The notes: generated by a model not told the origin, from the letters alone. Counted from the first letter of the stretch, positions 36,531 to 48,224 are shown. The stretch is 64,000 bases of DNA from Flaccisagitta enflata (GCA_965153355.1 OZ231126.1:20212001-20276000), one strand, 5' to 3'. Made by a program: numbers and translations.

Positions 36531-37493
36531 TCTTGTTCAAATCAAGAGTCCGCGCGATGACATTAAGTCCCCCTTTGGTATCAGATTGATAGAAAACTCT
36601 AATTTTTTGTGATGAATGTTTATTTAAGCATCTTTGGGTATTCAATGTGTTTCATATAACCTTTTCTATGTTATCAGAGAGCTTAATAACTTATTTCAGT
36701 GTTACCTATCAATTAATTTCAGGAGCAATTTTGACCACTTTCTTGTTTTGAGAGGTATGCACTCAATTTGATGTAAAATCTAAACGGCTAAAGCTAGTAA
36801 GCTCTGCTTGGCGGCATTTGAAAGCCCTTTTGAAGCTCTTTACATCGGTCACCGATTTTCCTATGTTTCTGTAACTGATAAGTGCAGAAACATAAAAAAT
36901 ACATGCCTGAATTTCGAAAAGAAATTCTTGTCTAATTCATCAGCATAGTTTAAGGTGAACTCTTTTACTCTTTTTGCTCTAAAATCCAAACGAATTGAGC
37001 TACAATGCTCTGCTTGGTGGCATTTAGAATAGAATAGAATAGAATAGAAGGTTAATCTCCTAGGGTAGGCATTCAGCCCACATATTGGAGACGTCATTGC
37101 ATTTTTGATGCGGTTGTTCAGCCGAATTTTTTCAGTCCCGGTCGTCCATTTTTTCGTTTCTCTCCACTTCATTGCTGAACATCATTTCTTGAGGAATTTT
37201 CCCATGCGTCATAGGCATTCTTAAACGCGTTGATCGATGTCTGCATTTTCACTCGTTCCGGCAGATCATTCCAGGTACGCGTTGCTCTGATACTAAAGAA
37301 ATTTTTTCTTATTTCCAGTCTTGCATTGGCCACTTTCAGTATCTTCTCCTTTTTTACTTGTCCCTGGTTTGTGATCACCAAATTCGCCCGTGTCGGTTGA
37401 AGAGCTTTCTAACGGTCACCGGTTTTCCTAGGGTTTTCTTCACCATTTGGATGAAATATGACAAAAACTACCGGACTCTTGTTTTGAACAAGA
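36531..37493. mobile_element. 963-bp element with TA target and self-palindromic ends
   Basis: The left end reads TCTTGTTCAAATCAAGAGTC and the right end read inward TCTTGTTCAAAACAAGAGTC. Each end itself contains the palindrome CTTGTT-CAA-AACAAG. TA flanks it at 36529-36530 and 37494-37495. Inside, an approximately 220-bp unit is repeated (CTCTGCTTGG-GGCATTT ... CGGTCACCG-TTTTCCTA), and the second copy is split by a LINE fragment. Confidence 0.82.
37026..37390 (-). pseudogene. 3' fragment of a second LINE, nested
   Basis: The frame at 37169-37381 reads RLEIRKNFFSIRATRTWNDL then PERVKMQTSINAFKNAYDAW, the conserved C-terminus of Jockey/CR1-type ORF2. It ends in a (TTCTA)n tail at 37026-37050. 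It interrupts the internal repeat of the 963-bp element, so it is the youngest of three nested insertions. Confidence 0.75.
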
Positions 37494-38064
37494 TAGTAAT
37501 TCCACGATGATTAGATGGACAAGAAGTATCACCGTTACTATCTTTTATGATAGGCGAAATTGTGCCACAAAGAAATTCTTGAGGCATATATGAATGAGAC
37601 AAAAGAGCATTGAACAGTAAGTGTATGTAATAAAGAAATTCTGGGCAGCCCATAAGTATATGTTCTGCTTTTATAAAAGTACTTGTTGATTTACCCGTTT
37701 TCAATTTAAATACAGAATCGAGCATGTCATCCCAAGTGAAAAGATACGGTAAAAGCGAGGATGAGTGATTCACACAATAACATGATAGGTATCCTCAAAT
37801 TGTGTTTTAAGCTTGTCATCAGCATTTGATTTTGTATACACACTTTTAAAATAGCAAAAGTGTTCGGGATGTCATCATGACTAATACATCCATTTATCAT
37901 AGTACTGCTAACGCCGTGACCATCTTTCAGTCTATTCCAATTCTTCCAAAAGCTGTTATTATCTTTTTGAAGTAGGTTATCCGCCAATTCATTGGTAATT
38001 TTACAATCTGTATCACGCTTGGATTTACGCAATAGCAACTTATACTGCGAGTTAGTACGAATTT

Positions 38065-38605
38065 AACAGCCTAAACTTGAGGAAGGTATTTAACAGTCTT
38101 AATTTCATTTGACAGCTTTGATATTTGAAATATAAGTTGTGCAATTGATGCTTGTGTCCCTGAGTTTTTCAGTCGCCATGGAAACCAAAAATTATTTTGT
38201 TGAACAGTCATAACTGTTAAAATATCAATGTTTTCATCGATATTATAAAGGAACATTGCTCAAAATTAAATTTATAACAACTTTCCCACAGTATGTTTGT
38301 TTAGCTGTTGCTAGGGAGCATCAGTTGCCTGTTGCTATGTGTGATGCTCCCTAGCAACGGCCAAACGAGCAATAATCTTACAGAACATACTGTGGGAAAG
38401 TTGTAGCAAATTCAATGTTTCCTGATTAAATCTGTCAGAATATTGATATCCAAGCAGTTATAAATGCTCAAAAAAATAATTTTTGTTTCCATAGCAACCA
38501 AAAAACTCAGGGACACAAGCATCAATTGAGCAACTTATATTTCAAATATCATGTCTGTCAAATGAAATTAAGACACTTAAATATCTTCCTCCAGTTTAGG
38601 CTGTT
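38065..38605. mobile_element. 541-bp foldback element
   Basis: Arms of about 230 bp start AACAGCCTAAACT and pair almost throughout (matching segments include CAATTGATGCTTGTGTCCCT and CATACTGTGGGAAAGTTGTA). They flank a short centre with its own inverted GTTGCTAGGGAGCATCA. No coding content. Confidence 0.85.
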
Positions 38606-39249
38606 TTTCCATGGACCCCACTGTATGTGCTCTCAGATAGTGCTAAGCGGAATCCTGCATGCGGCCATCTTTCAACCGGTCAAGAAGCCACATGAATGTG
38701 ACAACTACCGAACTTTCCTCCACGAATTGAAAAGAAAGTGATTTTTTTTGTCAAACTTTTTAAAAGAAATGTCGTTAAACAATGAATTAGTCTTCGCTGA
38801 CATCTGTTAAGCATATCCCCGTTAGAGTGCATCAAGATGGATAATGACATAATAGATATTCGAAGCAAGGGGGCCGTGCGCGTCGTCAATTGCGTCAGAC
38901 AAAAAAAAGGGAAACTCAACGAATCATTGTGGCGACTATGGCCAAAGTGATCACGTGATCGCTGTACAACCTACTAGGAATTTGTAAAGGGTTTCGTTGG
39001 TTATTCATGCACAATTTCAGAAAATTTCATTGGATATTTTAGTAGCTGCGCTAATTTGAAATTTTTGGGTTGGTAGGCTGGTTTGGGTGGTTGGACAATC
39101 TGAAATTTCCTGAAACTTTACACATCAGTAGACAAGGTCATATGATGTTACTATACAAAAAATCAAGTCAATCGGGCTATCCATTCACAAAATATGACCT
39201 CTCAAAGTTTTGGCAAAAAAAGTCACGATGATTTCCCCCACTTACAGTA

Positions 39250-39385
39250 ACAAGGCCGGTTACACGGCTATCTCGGTCACATGCGGGTGGGCAGGGACCA
39301 TTTTTTAGGTCACTTGACCATTTCGGCAGGAGCAGTGTGGTCAAAGAATAAAAAACAGAAAAAAGTAGTCATGTAGCACGTGACT
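39250..39385 (+). mobile_element. Hairpin-capped element, full length, AGTCRYGT subfamily
   Basis: 5' ACAAGGCCGGTTACACGGCT; box GTCACATGCGGGTGGGCAGG; 3' stem AGTCATGT-AGC-ACGTGACT at 39367-39385, where a G-T pair replaces the G-C of the 23.8 kb copy, followed by AAAAA. Confidence 0.8.
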
Positions 39386-39942
39386 AAAAAGTCACGAACA
39401 CGTTTCTTGTGATCAGCACATCTAAGATATTGAAAATATTGAGAAAAAAAAAGATGGACGGAGGGAAAGCTTAAAAGCCAGGGTTTCTAACGATGTAAGA
39501 TTTTATAGTAATATTTCTTTAAATATAGCAACGTCGTCACTTTCTTCAGACCGGCCAGCTTAAAAAGTTGAATCAGTAAATTCCTCTAGACCAGCGAAGA
39601 CAATCTTTTTTGTAGGTCTCCATAATGAAAATAGAATTTCATTCAGAAAAAAAATCAAATATTTTGAGGAAAATGAACTTGGTCGATGGCAAAATACGGA
39701 AAGCTAAGTTCTGCAGGTAAACTTGTTTATCTCACCATGAGCACTAGAAAATGGCCCCCGGCACAAAACTGGGCACATGTACGAGCGATTACACCGAGTT
39801 ATGGAGCTTTTTAGTACATTACAGCGGCCATTACATTACAGTTACATCCCACTAATACGGACCTAAAACAAGAGTATATCGTATGCATATGTGATGGAAG
39901 CAACCATTTAAAAGTGGCAGGCCTGTATATTCTTGAGTTTCC

Positions 39943-39965
39943 TCCCCCCCCCGGGGGGGGGGGGG
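39943..39965. repeat. C-run joined to G-run
   Basis: About ten C followed by about a dozen G, a perfect homopolymer palindrome able to form a hairpin or G-quadruplex. Confidence 0.9.
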
Positions 39966-40016
39966 AAATCAAAGGGTCTGGAGATGGGGAAGGAAATCAA
40001 AGGGGGAAAAAGGGAA

Positions 40017-40166
40017 ACAAGGCCGGATACACGGCCATCAGTTGCGGACGGGTGGGCAGGGGCGGAAATGCGCGTTTTCTCACTTTTCAACTCGAGCGTG
40101 ACGGACCAACGGACCAACCAACCGACGGACGGACAAAGCCTCTTATAGAGTTGCGTGTCCGCAACT
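40017..40166 (+). mobile_element. Hairpin-capped element, full length, mosaic type
   Basis: The 5' end is of the GGCCG type (ACAAGGCCGGATACACGGCC) and the 3' end of the GTTGCG type (AGTTGCG-TGTC-CGCAACT, 40149-40166). In between lie GTTGCGGACGGGTGGGCAGG, CGACGGACGGACAAAGCC and TATAGAG. Confidence 0.85.
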
Positions 40167-40879
40167 AAAAAAGGAAATTTAAGGAAAATATAACCATGGC
40201 CAAAATAAAAACCGGACAACATGTTTGTCAGTATTTAACACCCAAGCAATGAGAAAAATTAAGGAAAATTGGTGACCGTTTTGAAGCTCTGCAAAAGATC
40301 TTTCAAATGAGACGTTGCTGGTTGTCCTGGCCTTATTCGTTTAGAAATGGCATTGGAATGAAGACAGATAGTCAGGAATTTGAGAATTCACTTCAGAATT
40401 TTCATGTTTTCTGTTTGTTTTAACATAGAAACTAAACGCATTGAGTAAAAAATTCGTTTTTGGCGCCATTTTGAAGGAAATTTGAAGTTCTTTAATTTGC
40501 TCATGGATATCAAGTAGCTGTGACATTTCTGAAATGCATTATCAAGAAAAACATTGAGACAAAAATTACTCATAGAAAAAAAAAATATTTGCCTTTTTTC
40601 CAATCGGTGATATTTTTTTTCAAACCTATGCCATTTCTAAACGAAAAAAGCTACAGATACCAGCAAGGTGGCATTAGAAAGATTTTTTGAAGATCTTTCT
40701 AATGGTCATGAATTTTTTATAGATCAAGCTTTTTGGTTAGCACGAATAAGCAAAACAGGTTGTCCGGTTTTTTTCTTTGCCACTGTTAAAACTCAATTAG
40801 TAAAACACAATTTAACACTATTTGATCCTTAACTACATAGTTTTACTGCTTTATGGGGAAGATAATCCTAGATATAAAA

Positions 40880-40916
40880 GCGCGACGCGACGCGACGCGA
40901 CGCGACCCGCGGGGAA
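40880..40916. repeat. (GACGC)n short tandem repeat
   Basis: About six GACGC units, unusually GC-rich for this neighbourhood. Confidence 0.85.
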
Positions 40917-41403
40917 GAAAATCAAAGGCAGGGGGGAAAAAAATCAAAAGCGACTCAAGAATATACACCCCTGAAAAGTGGCCAAATAAACAAATACTCC
41001 GGAGGTTAAACAGAGCGTCCATGTCTTGCGTATATCGTCGACTGGAAAAAAGTCACTGACCTGAATTTTCTCTTCAATTTTTTTCTTTTTTTCTAAATAA
41101 GGCTGAAATCCCCGACCGTCATTGTAGATTATGTACATGATTTCCTTGTTTAGGCGCAAGATGCTGGGAGAGAAAATTCTCTGTAACTTTATCCGGGAGA
41201 TATTGCGAAAAAGGCTCGCATTGCGGATTTGATAGAAATAAGTAAATGATAAATCGTCGCATTATTCTGTTTAGTCTGTATGGTTGTAATTTTGATGATT
41301 TTTTTTCTTTTGAAAAAAGCAAAGCTCTTTGTACCAGGCACTCACATATTATCATTCAGCAGGTGCACAAATCTTTTTTGTTATATTTATTTTGTTCTTT
41401 TTA

Positions 41404-41500
41404 GTTGCGTCCATCAGAAATTGATCTCTCAAAGAGGGTCTGTCCATCCGTCCGTCAGTTCATCTGTCTGTTCGTCCATCTTTCTCTCCATATATGTCAC
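41404..41500 (-). mobile_element. 3' part of a hairpin element
   Basis: TTTAGTTGCGTCCATCAG and the GTCCATCCGTCCGTC tract mark the 3' half; the stem is broken. Confidence 0.45.
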
Positions 41501-41610
41501 ATGATTAGCACCAAATTCAATACACACGAAGACACAGTCCGGACGCATCGTTGCCCGGTCGGGCTGGTTTTTGGTTTCAACTTTCAAGTACTTGAGTATT
41601 TTCCTTTCAG

Positions 41611-44600
41611 ACAGTATCAGTGGTGTTGGGTTGATGAAGCAAATAACGATTGGGACTATTGTTGCTTTCCGGGATCTTCATGCAGAATGAGAAGGGAAAT
41701 ACTGAGTGGATATTACTATCATTCCTGCCGTGCTTGTAAACTTGAGAAAAAAAGTAAGAATGCAGGAGTAGAATCATCTTGCGAAGTCAGATTTAGTGAT
41801 TGAACTAGTCATCCAAAGATCGCACATGGTCAGCGATGTAGTAATTGAAAAAAGACAAAAAATCACGCTTTTTCATCTATTCCATAGTATGTTGCATATT
41901 AAAAGCCATTGCGTTGGTCGGCCGGTCTAAACGACATCTTTAGTAAATAAATCAACCATTAAATCCTCTTTAGACGTGCATGCGCGCACGTGCATCGAAA
42001 TTACGATTTTAGATAAATTATTTTTTTGGGGGGTAGCTGCCCCAAAGGGTTATGTCATGTTGAACACAGGAGCGAATTCCCCTATCTCAGCATGTATGTG
42101 CGTACGTGCATTTCCACCCCCCAGGTCTTCTGAGGCCTGAAATCAGCCCTCTCAGGCTAGAAATCAGCCCTCTTTAGCAATCAGCCTTCTCAAGCCTTGA
42201 ATCTAAAACATTTCTTTAAGGCCTAAATTCATCCCTCTCAGACATGAGATCACCCCCCAGGCCTGATCACCATTCCCAAACCTCAAATAGCCCTCTCAAG
42301 TCAGAGCTAAGAGATGCCTCTTCTAACTAAAAGTCCCCTGAGACCTCTCAGGCCCTAACTAAGCCCTTAAAGATCCTGAATCAGCCCTCTGAGACCCAAA
42401 ATCAGCTCTCTACTCTCTTCGGCCTGATAAGTACCCTGAGAGAACTCAAATTTTCCCTTTCAGACCTCATCTGCTCTCATCCTTGACCTCAAATAATCTC
42501 CCTGAACCATCAAATCAGCCCCTGAATGCCTCATTTCTGGACTCAAGCAATCAAGCCATTGAAGCCCTAAATCAGCTCTCAGACACCCCAAATGTGCCAT
42601 TTTAGAACATTTGGCAATTATTCCGTGTTCTACAGGTTCTTTAGCTGATCATGTCAAGCAAGGCATCGGGTACTGCTGACCATATGCAATCCTTGGATGA
42701 CTAGATGTATTTGTTGTTGTTGTGTTTTTTTTTGTTCTATTTTTTTTAGGCTTTGGCTGACAAGACTGAACTTAGTCAAAGTACATTTACAAACTTAAAT
42801 TTATCTTTAAAGGCTGTGGTGGAAAAGGTTGCACTTGGACTATCTGCAAGGAACGAAATCACCAATGCAGTAACAAACCTCGCATGAGAACAATTCACAA
42901 TTACAAATGCACGAGTCCTTGTCGATCTGATGGTGGTAATGAAAAAGGCTATAGCTGGTGCTGGGTCAAGCCAAATCAAAAGGCGTGGGATTATTGTTGC
43001 TATACGGGTAAGAATAGACATTATGAAATCGGTATTTTTACGGACAACTTTATACGATGGATGAAGAATGAGGGCAAAAATGTAACAGATTCATGAAATA
43101 TTCATATTTCCACTGTTACTCTCCTCTATTTCCACGATTTTTCACCGTTTTTGGGCAGCAGCCCCAAAGGGCCGATGTCCTGTAGGACACACGGGTGAAT
43201 TTCCATACGTCCGTACGTCCATCCATTCGTTCCCCCCCTCTTCCCCCCAAGCTTCTCAAGCCTCAAATTCTCATTGAATAACATGGGAAATTGATTAAAG
43301 GCAAAGTTCCCATTGAATAACATGGAAAATTGATGAAGAATGAAAAAAATGTGAAATTCCCATTGAATAACATGGCAACTGATGAGAAAATGAAAAAAAA
43401 TGAAAAACCCCCATTGAATATCATGGAAAATTGCTCCAAAGGCCTCAAATATGCCCTCTCAGGACGTATGGAAATTCACCCCTGTGTCCTACAGGACATT
43501 GGCCCTTTGGGGCCGCTGCCCTGCTCTCACTCCACTTCTTCAGCTATCCAAGCAGGGCATCGGATACCGCTGACCATGTGCGATAATTGGATGACTTGTT
43601 TTTTCTACATTTATGAGCAACAATTAATGGGTGCAGACGTCATTAAAACGCCATTTAAACGTCATTTAAACGTTGCCTCCGCGTATCATTTGATCTGATC
43701 ATCTACTCTGTTTACCATATTCTTTTTTTAGGTGCGCCTATCCGGTCGTGTCTGTCCGTCAGTCAGTCGGTCTCTCCGTCACGCGGACGTTTGACGATCC
43801 GCAAGGCGCACCTTCTTGGCCTACTTGGCCTTGTTTTTATATTGGAATGCTCTCAATATTTTCTGCCTCAGGTGATAAGTGCGGCGTGGTGAGAAATGCT
43901 GACCGAGAAAGCGGAAAAGACATGTGCTACACCAAAGCTGAACAAAAGTGGCCGATGCAATGCAAAGAGAAAAAGGCGGCAACTCCTTTGCCAGTTGATT
44001 ATGAATCGCCTTCAGCGCCTTGGGAGAAGGGGACAATTTTTCGTCAGTAAATATGAAAATGTTTTTTCCATGACTCTTTAAATTATGTTTCTTAAAAAAA
44101 AAACTAATTTCATTCCTTCATTCATCGATTCATTCATTAATTCATTCATTAATTCATTCATTTATTCATTCATACAGTTGAACCCCGCTCGAACAAACCC
44201 GCTTTTAACAGAATTCCGCCTATAACAGACAAAAATTTGTTGTCCCTTCAATCGGTTTTCTTTTATTTCCTATATTGGCTATAATAGAATTCCGCCTGTA
44301 ACAGGTGAAATTTGTTAGTCCCCTGAAATCCGTTAGAGCGGGGTTCAACTGTACATTCATTGATTCATTCATTTATTCAATCATTTTTTTCTCATTTTTG
44401 AGGGTGAGGGGCTTGTCGAAATCTTTTCATCAACTTCTTTTCGCCAATTCCTTTTACTTTTTCCTACTCACATTGTTGCACTTCTGCCTTCATTCAGGAT
44501 TGAGTCTTGGCCTAGGACTATCCGGTCTCTTCCTTATCATTGTTTATTTTGTTGCAAGAAAGGTTGCTTTTGATAAAAGAAAACCAAATGCGGCTTCGAG

Positions 44601-44739
44601 GCCAAGGCCAAAGGCGAAGCAACAGTCACAGTCAAACTCAAAGCCAAAGGCAAAGCCAGAGCCAAACTCAAAGCCAAGGGCAAAGCCGCAGTCAAACTCA
44701 AAGCCAAGGGCAATATCAAGAATATCAAAATCCACGTAG
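41611..44739 (+). CDS. 3' part of a Cys-rich single-pass membrane protein gene
   Basis: Exons 41611-41753, 42813-43007, 43872-44046 and about 44505-44739 join in phases 1, 1 and 2 (the last join could instead be 44042 to 44498 in phase 1; both keep the frame). Exon 1 enters in phase 2, so the 5' end is missing. Two modules share QYQWCWV...DWDYCCF and GYSWCWV...AWDYCCY; each is followed by more Cys, including GCGGKGCTWTICKER and DKCGVVRN...DMCYTK. The WC-W-YC spacing resembles the end of fibronectin type II modules, but I do not claim that family. After a linker comes a membrane helix (LGLGLSGLFLIIVYFVA), then a basic tail (RKVAFDKRK) with repeated Ser-Lys-Pro units. It is likely a type I surface protein. 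The introns contain a foldback, a MITE and a hairpin element. Confidence 0.66.
42031..42710. repeat. GGCCCCAAAGGG-type element with degenerate internal repeats
   Basis: It starts GGTAGCTGCCCCAAAGGG, passes GAACACAGG, then about 480 bp of degenerate 20-bp units like AGGCCTGAAATCAGCCCTCT, and ends with AAGGCATCGGGTACTGCTGACC. The same end module follows the related elements at 43548 and 53018. Confidence 0.6.
43153..43521. mobile_element. Foldback element, GGGCAGC/GGCCCCAAAGGG ends
   Basis: Arms of about 60-70 bp: GGGCAGCAGCCCCAAAGGGC, GTCC-TGTA-GGAC and GTGAATTTCCATACGTCC on the left, mirrored on the right. The middle repeats CCCATTGAATAACATGG four times. Located in an intron of the membrane-protein gene. 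Confidence 0.75.
43730..43834 (-). mobile_element. Hairpin-capped element, GGTGC subfamily, in an intron
   Basis: Minus strand: ACAAG, GGCC-AAGTA-GGCC, GGTGCGCC, GGATCGTC and the GACGGACAGACACGAC tract. The 3' hairpin is partly deleted. Confidence 0.7.
44175..44351. mobile_element. Pogo/Tigger-like MITE, 177 bp
   Basis: Inverted ends CAGTTGAACCCCGCTC (16 bp perfect) flanked by TA on both sides (44173-44174, 44352-44353). GAATTCCGCCT occurs twice inside. CAGT-GAACC ends with TA targets are typical of pogo/Tigger non-autonomous elements. It sits in the last intron, within an (ATTC)n tract. Confidence 0.82.
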
Positions 44740-44768
44740 GGGGAAAAAGTGCCAACAAATCTCAACTA

Positions 44769-45363
44769 ACACCTGTCCGGATATCATTGTCCCAAAATCA
44801 AACAACTGTCAAATCAAAACGGGGATATTTAGTTACGACGCAGAGCAGAATCCGGCCGTCAGAGTTCAGTCATCTGAATTCAGGGCCCCTTACCAATGAA
44901 TTTTGCCTGGATTGCTTCATACAAAATCGAATAAGATAAAAAAGAGTAAAAACATTGCCCATGCAAATCATTGCAAAATTACCAGAAAAATCTAATCAAC
45001 TTCAGATACCTACCAGATCTATATAAAGATAGATACTCAGATGCGGATTTCACAGCTAAAAAGCTTTTGAAAAGTTCTTCAATTTGCCCATGGATTTTGA
45101 TGGATTTCCTAGAGGTGAACCCTTTAAAAATTCAAACCAAAGCTATAGAAAAATTTATACCAGGGCGTTGCTGGCTAGTGGTCAAGGGATGATTAAGTTG
45201 ATATGAAGCAACCAAAATGGGATTGAATACAGAAAACAATGTGAAACATACTAGGAAATACTCATCTGATATCAAATAACAAAGATTTATATTGTTCCCC
45301 ACCAGCAATAGTGAGGCATCTAAAGTTGTGACACTAGTGGGACAATAATATCCGGACAGGTGT
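44769..45363. mobile_element. 595-bp MITE with ACACCTGTCCGGATAT ends
   Basis: Ends read ACACCTGTCCGGATATCATT and, inward from the right, ACACCTGTCCGGATATTATT; about 25 of 26 bases match. TA flanks both sides. It begins 30 bp after the stop codon of the membrane-protein gene, so it probably lies in the 3' untranslated region. Confidence 0.82.
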
Positions 45364-45921
45364 TAATCAGCGTCTTCCTAAGAAGGAGTCTCTGTATTCA
45401 AAGTGACTCCCATGAACAGAGATGTAGAAGCGGAAGATTTTAAAACCGCTCTCGCTTCCGCTTCCATCACTGACGATTGAAATGTGATAACTTCTGTTTC
45501 CACTTACGCTATCTTCAAAAGTGTATCTTCCATTTCCGCTTCCACCAATTATAAGGCAAAGCTTCTGCTTTCGCTTCCACTTCTCCTTCTGCTTCCACTT
45601 TTGCTTTTGCTTCTGCTTCCGCTTCTGCCTCCACTTCTACTTCCGCTTCCGCTTTCCCTTCCCTTCCACACTGCTGAGTGCGTCATAACAGACTTACCAT
45701 TTTTTCAGCCGATTTTTTTTCCCAGCCATGAAAAGGGAAGGTAGGACAGAAAAAAGAGAAGTAAGGAAGAAGGAAGAAAGCGAAATAAGCAATAATATGC
45801 AATAATAGCAATAATTTTCCTTATAAACAGATTTAATCATTATAAAGGTCCATAAAAAGTTCTGTTATATAGTCTATGGACTGTCGGTCACACTTTACTT
45901 TTTTTATGATTTTTTTTTACC

Positions 45922-46003
45922 TCACTGCTCCTGCTCAAATGGTCTAGTGACCTCAAACATGGCCCCTGCCTACCCGCACGCGACTTTGTGTATCCGGCCT
46001 TGT
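45922..46003 (-). mobile_element. 5' part of a hairpin element
   Basis: ACAAGGCCGGATACACAAAG, GTCGCGTGCGGGTAGGCAGG, TAGACCATTTGAGCAGGAGC on the minus strand. The 3' half is absent. Confidence 0.6.
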
Positions 46004-46324
46004 TTTTTATTGGACAACATTAAACTATAGACTAGAAAAGAAGAAATATCACTAGTTATGATATCTTGGTTACATTTGCATATATGATGGGTGTATTCTG
46101 ACAGTTATTATCACGCTGACCATGAGCAATCCATGGATGACTGGTTTAATAATGTTTTTTTACGCGCTTTTGTTGTGTTTATTTTCGCTGTGCTAACTAT
46201 GATAGTATAATACTATAGTTAAAAATGAATTTGTTGTGCATGAAATCTTTATTATTAAAGCACTTTCAAGAAAGAGACAGGGAATAGCTATTTAGAACGA
46301 CTGTAAGCAATTGTTCATTCAAAT

Positions 46325-46418
46325 TTAGAGCTGATAGTCTTGGCCTTCAGGTGCAGGAGGAAGGCAACAGCAGCCAACGCCTGTCAAATCTTGCTCCAAG
46401 TAAACATGTCGCCATTCA
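46325..46418. repeat. Second copy of the 28707 repeat
   Basis: TTTAGAGCTGATAGTCTTGG, GTGCAGGAGGAAGGCAACAG and CGCCTGTCAAATCTTGCTCC parallel the first copy. Confidence 0.65.
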
Positions 46419-46901
46419 GAGTACCACCTATACAAAGAAGTATGCCGCGTGATTAAAACTCAAGTATTATGAGTAGAATTGTGACATATGAGAAATTAGG
46501 AAAGGAAGTCAATACTGCGGTCGTCGTTCGTTGTCATTGTCGTTATCGTTGTCGCCATTGTTGTTTTCATTACAGTCATTGTTTTTTCAATGTGAAAATG
46601 TACCTAAAACACTGAGTAGAATCGCTATTTTTTGCTTATTTTCCAAACACAAATCACGAATCATAAGTCATGATGTCAATCGGTCTGTCGCCCGATCATC
46701 ATGACAATCGGTCTGTCGCCCTGAAGCCCCCGACCGTCTTTACCGACTAGGGATGTGGATGCGATACACCGCTTCCAATTTGGAGGATGGGATAGCTACT
46801 AGTATTTGAACTACAAAATGGAAGCGGAAGCGGAAGCGGTGGAAGCGGCATAAAAATCGACCGCTTCCACATCCCTATTACCGACGTTCAAGTGATTTGA
46901 C

Positions 46902-47515
46902 CTGTTGAAGAAGAAATCATAGACTTCGACTATTGGAATGGTGGTGCCTTCGTAAGTGTTAAATCCACCCACGTAGAAGACACGACCCTCGTGTTCGGCA
47001 GATGCCATATCATGACGAGGGACTGCAGAGAGTGTGTATCGAGCCATGAGCGTTATGTGATTGCCTTCAAATGAGTGCCTGTCTGTGTGTTCTGGCGTTC
47101 GTATTTCAGCTTGTGAGAGTTTGCCTTTTGTTCGTTTAAGCTTGTGTGATTGCGCGTAGCGTGTTAACAAATACGTACCGCAAGGAGGTGCATGGGTGAG
47201 TGTACGTGTAAACGGTGTGCCACATCCAAGCGTCTTTTCTTTCACTTCCTGTCTAACTTTCTTTCTTATCTACTTTCTTTCTTGCTTGCTTGCTTTCTTG
47301 CTTGCTTGCTTGCTCTCTTCTTTCTTTCTTTCTTGCTTGCTTGCTTGCTTGCTTGCTTCTTTTTTTCTTTCTTTCTTTCTTTCTTTCTTTCTTTATTTCT
47401 TTCTGTCTTTCTTTCTTTTTTTCTTTCTTTCTTCCTTTCTTTCTTTCTTGTTTTCTTTCTTTCTTTCTTTCTTCCTTCCTTTCTTTCTTTCTCTCTCTCT
47501 CTTCCGGTCCTTATT

Positions 47516-47599
<84 letters not shown>

Positions 47600-47837
47600 T
47601 TTCTTTCTTTCTGTCTTTCTCTCTTTCTTTCTTTCTTTCTTTCTACTTTTCTTTCTTTCTATCTTTCTTCCCATATCAATTCAACCACGAACGGGCGACG
47701 ATGCACACCTATCATGCTGGCTATCCTGATCCAATGTCCGATGGTAGAGTGATACATGTCCACGTCCGAGGTGGAAACAGGAGTCGGCATTCCAGCGTCT
47801 GAAACTACGCACATCCCACCTGCACAGTAGCAAAGAA

Positions 47838-47911
<74 letters not shown>

Positions 47912-48188
47912 CTGTGTTTGTTTCACGACAATCAACAGGAATGGGCCCATTTTAATGAGGCCAGATGCATAACATACCAGCAAGAATCAGACAATCGTCG
48001 ATGCATTCGAGAGAAGAGTAACTTCGACAGAATCGCAGATCAACGCCTGTCGATAATGAAAGGACTTGATATTATTATCAAAACCCCATTTACAAATACA
48101 GCACCAACAACAACAACAAACCGAGCCACGTCACGAGAGAAACAAACACTAACAGCAACTTGATTAAAAAAAAAATAATTTCAACATC

Positions 48189-48224
<36 letters not shown>

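Larger units (their letters stand above)
34886..38064 (-). pseudogene. CR1/Jockey-like LINE reverse transcriptase, split by two insertions
   Basis: Coding pieces in order on the minus strand: an upstream segment (ITNELADNLLQKDNNSFWKNW), LFTWDDMLDSVFKLKTGKS, SPSNHRGIT, then after an insertion STLGPVILQIFENALLRK, MLDCSKAFDTISHYG, TGTKQGGVLSP..FVLYMDDL, FNVKKSKSLVFG, WKYLGCTI, CNVALNDSI, and after a second insertion RLIYSYNRWESTRFLRKEL. These are the reverse-transcriptase blocks and C-terminal helix of a CR1/Jockey-type element, with YMDD at the active site. Frameshifts near 37830 and after YMDD make it non-functional. Removing the insertions at 35068-35660 and 36531-37493 with one TA each restores both broken codons. 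The endonuclease half is absent. Confidence 0.8.

Noticed and set aside
44540-44899. Alternative plus-strand frame (Gln/Ser-rich) over the membrane-protein tail
   Set aside because: It does not continue the membrane helix frame, and its end is MITE sequence; kept only as a possible alternative C-terminus.
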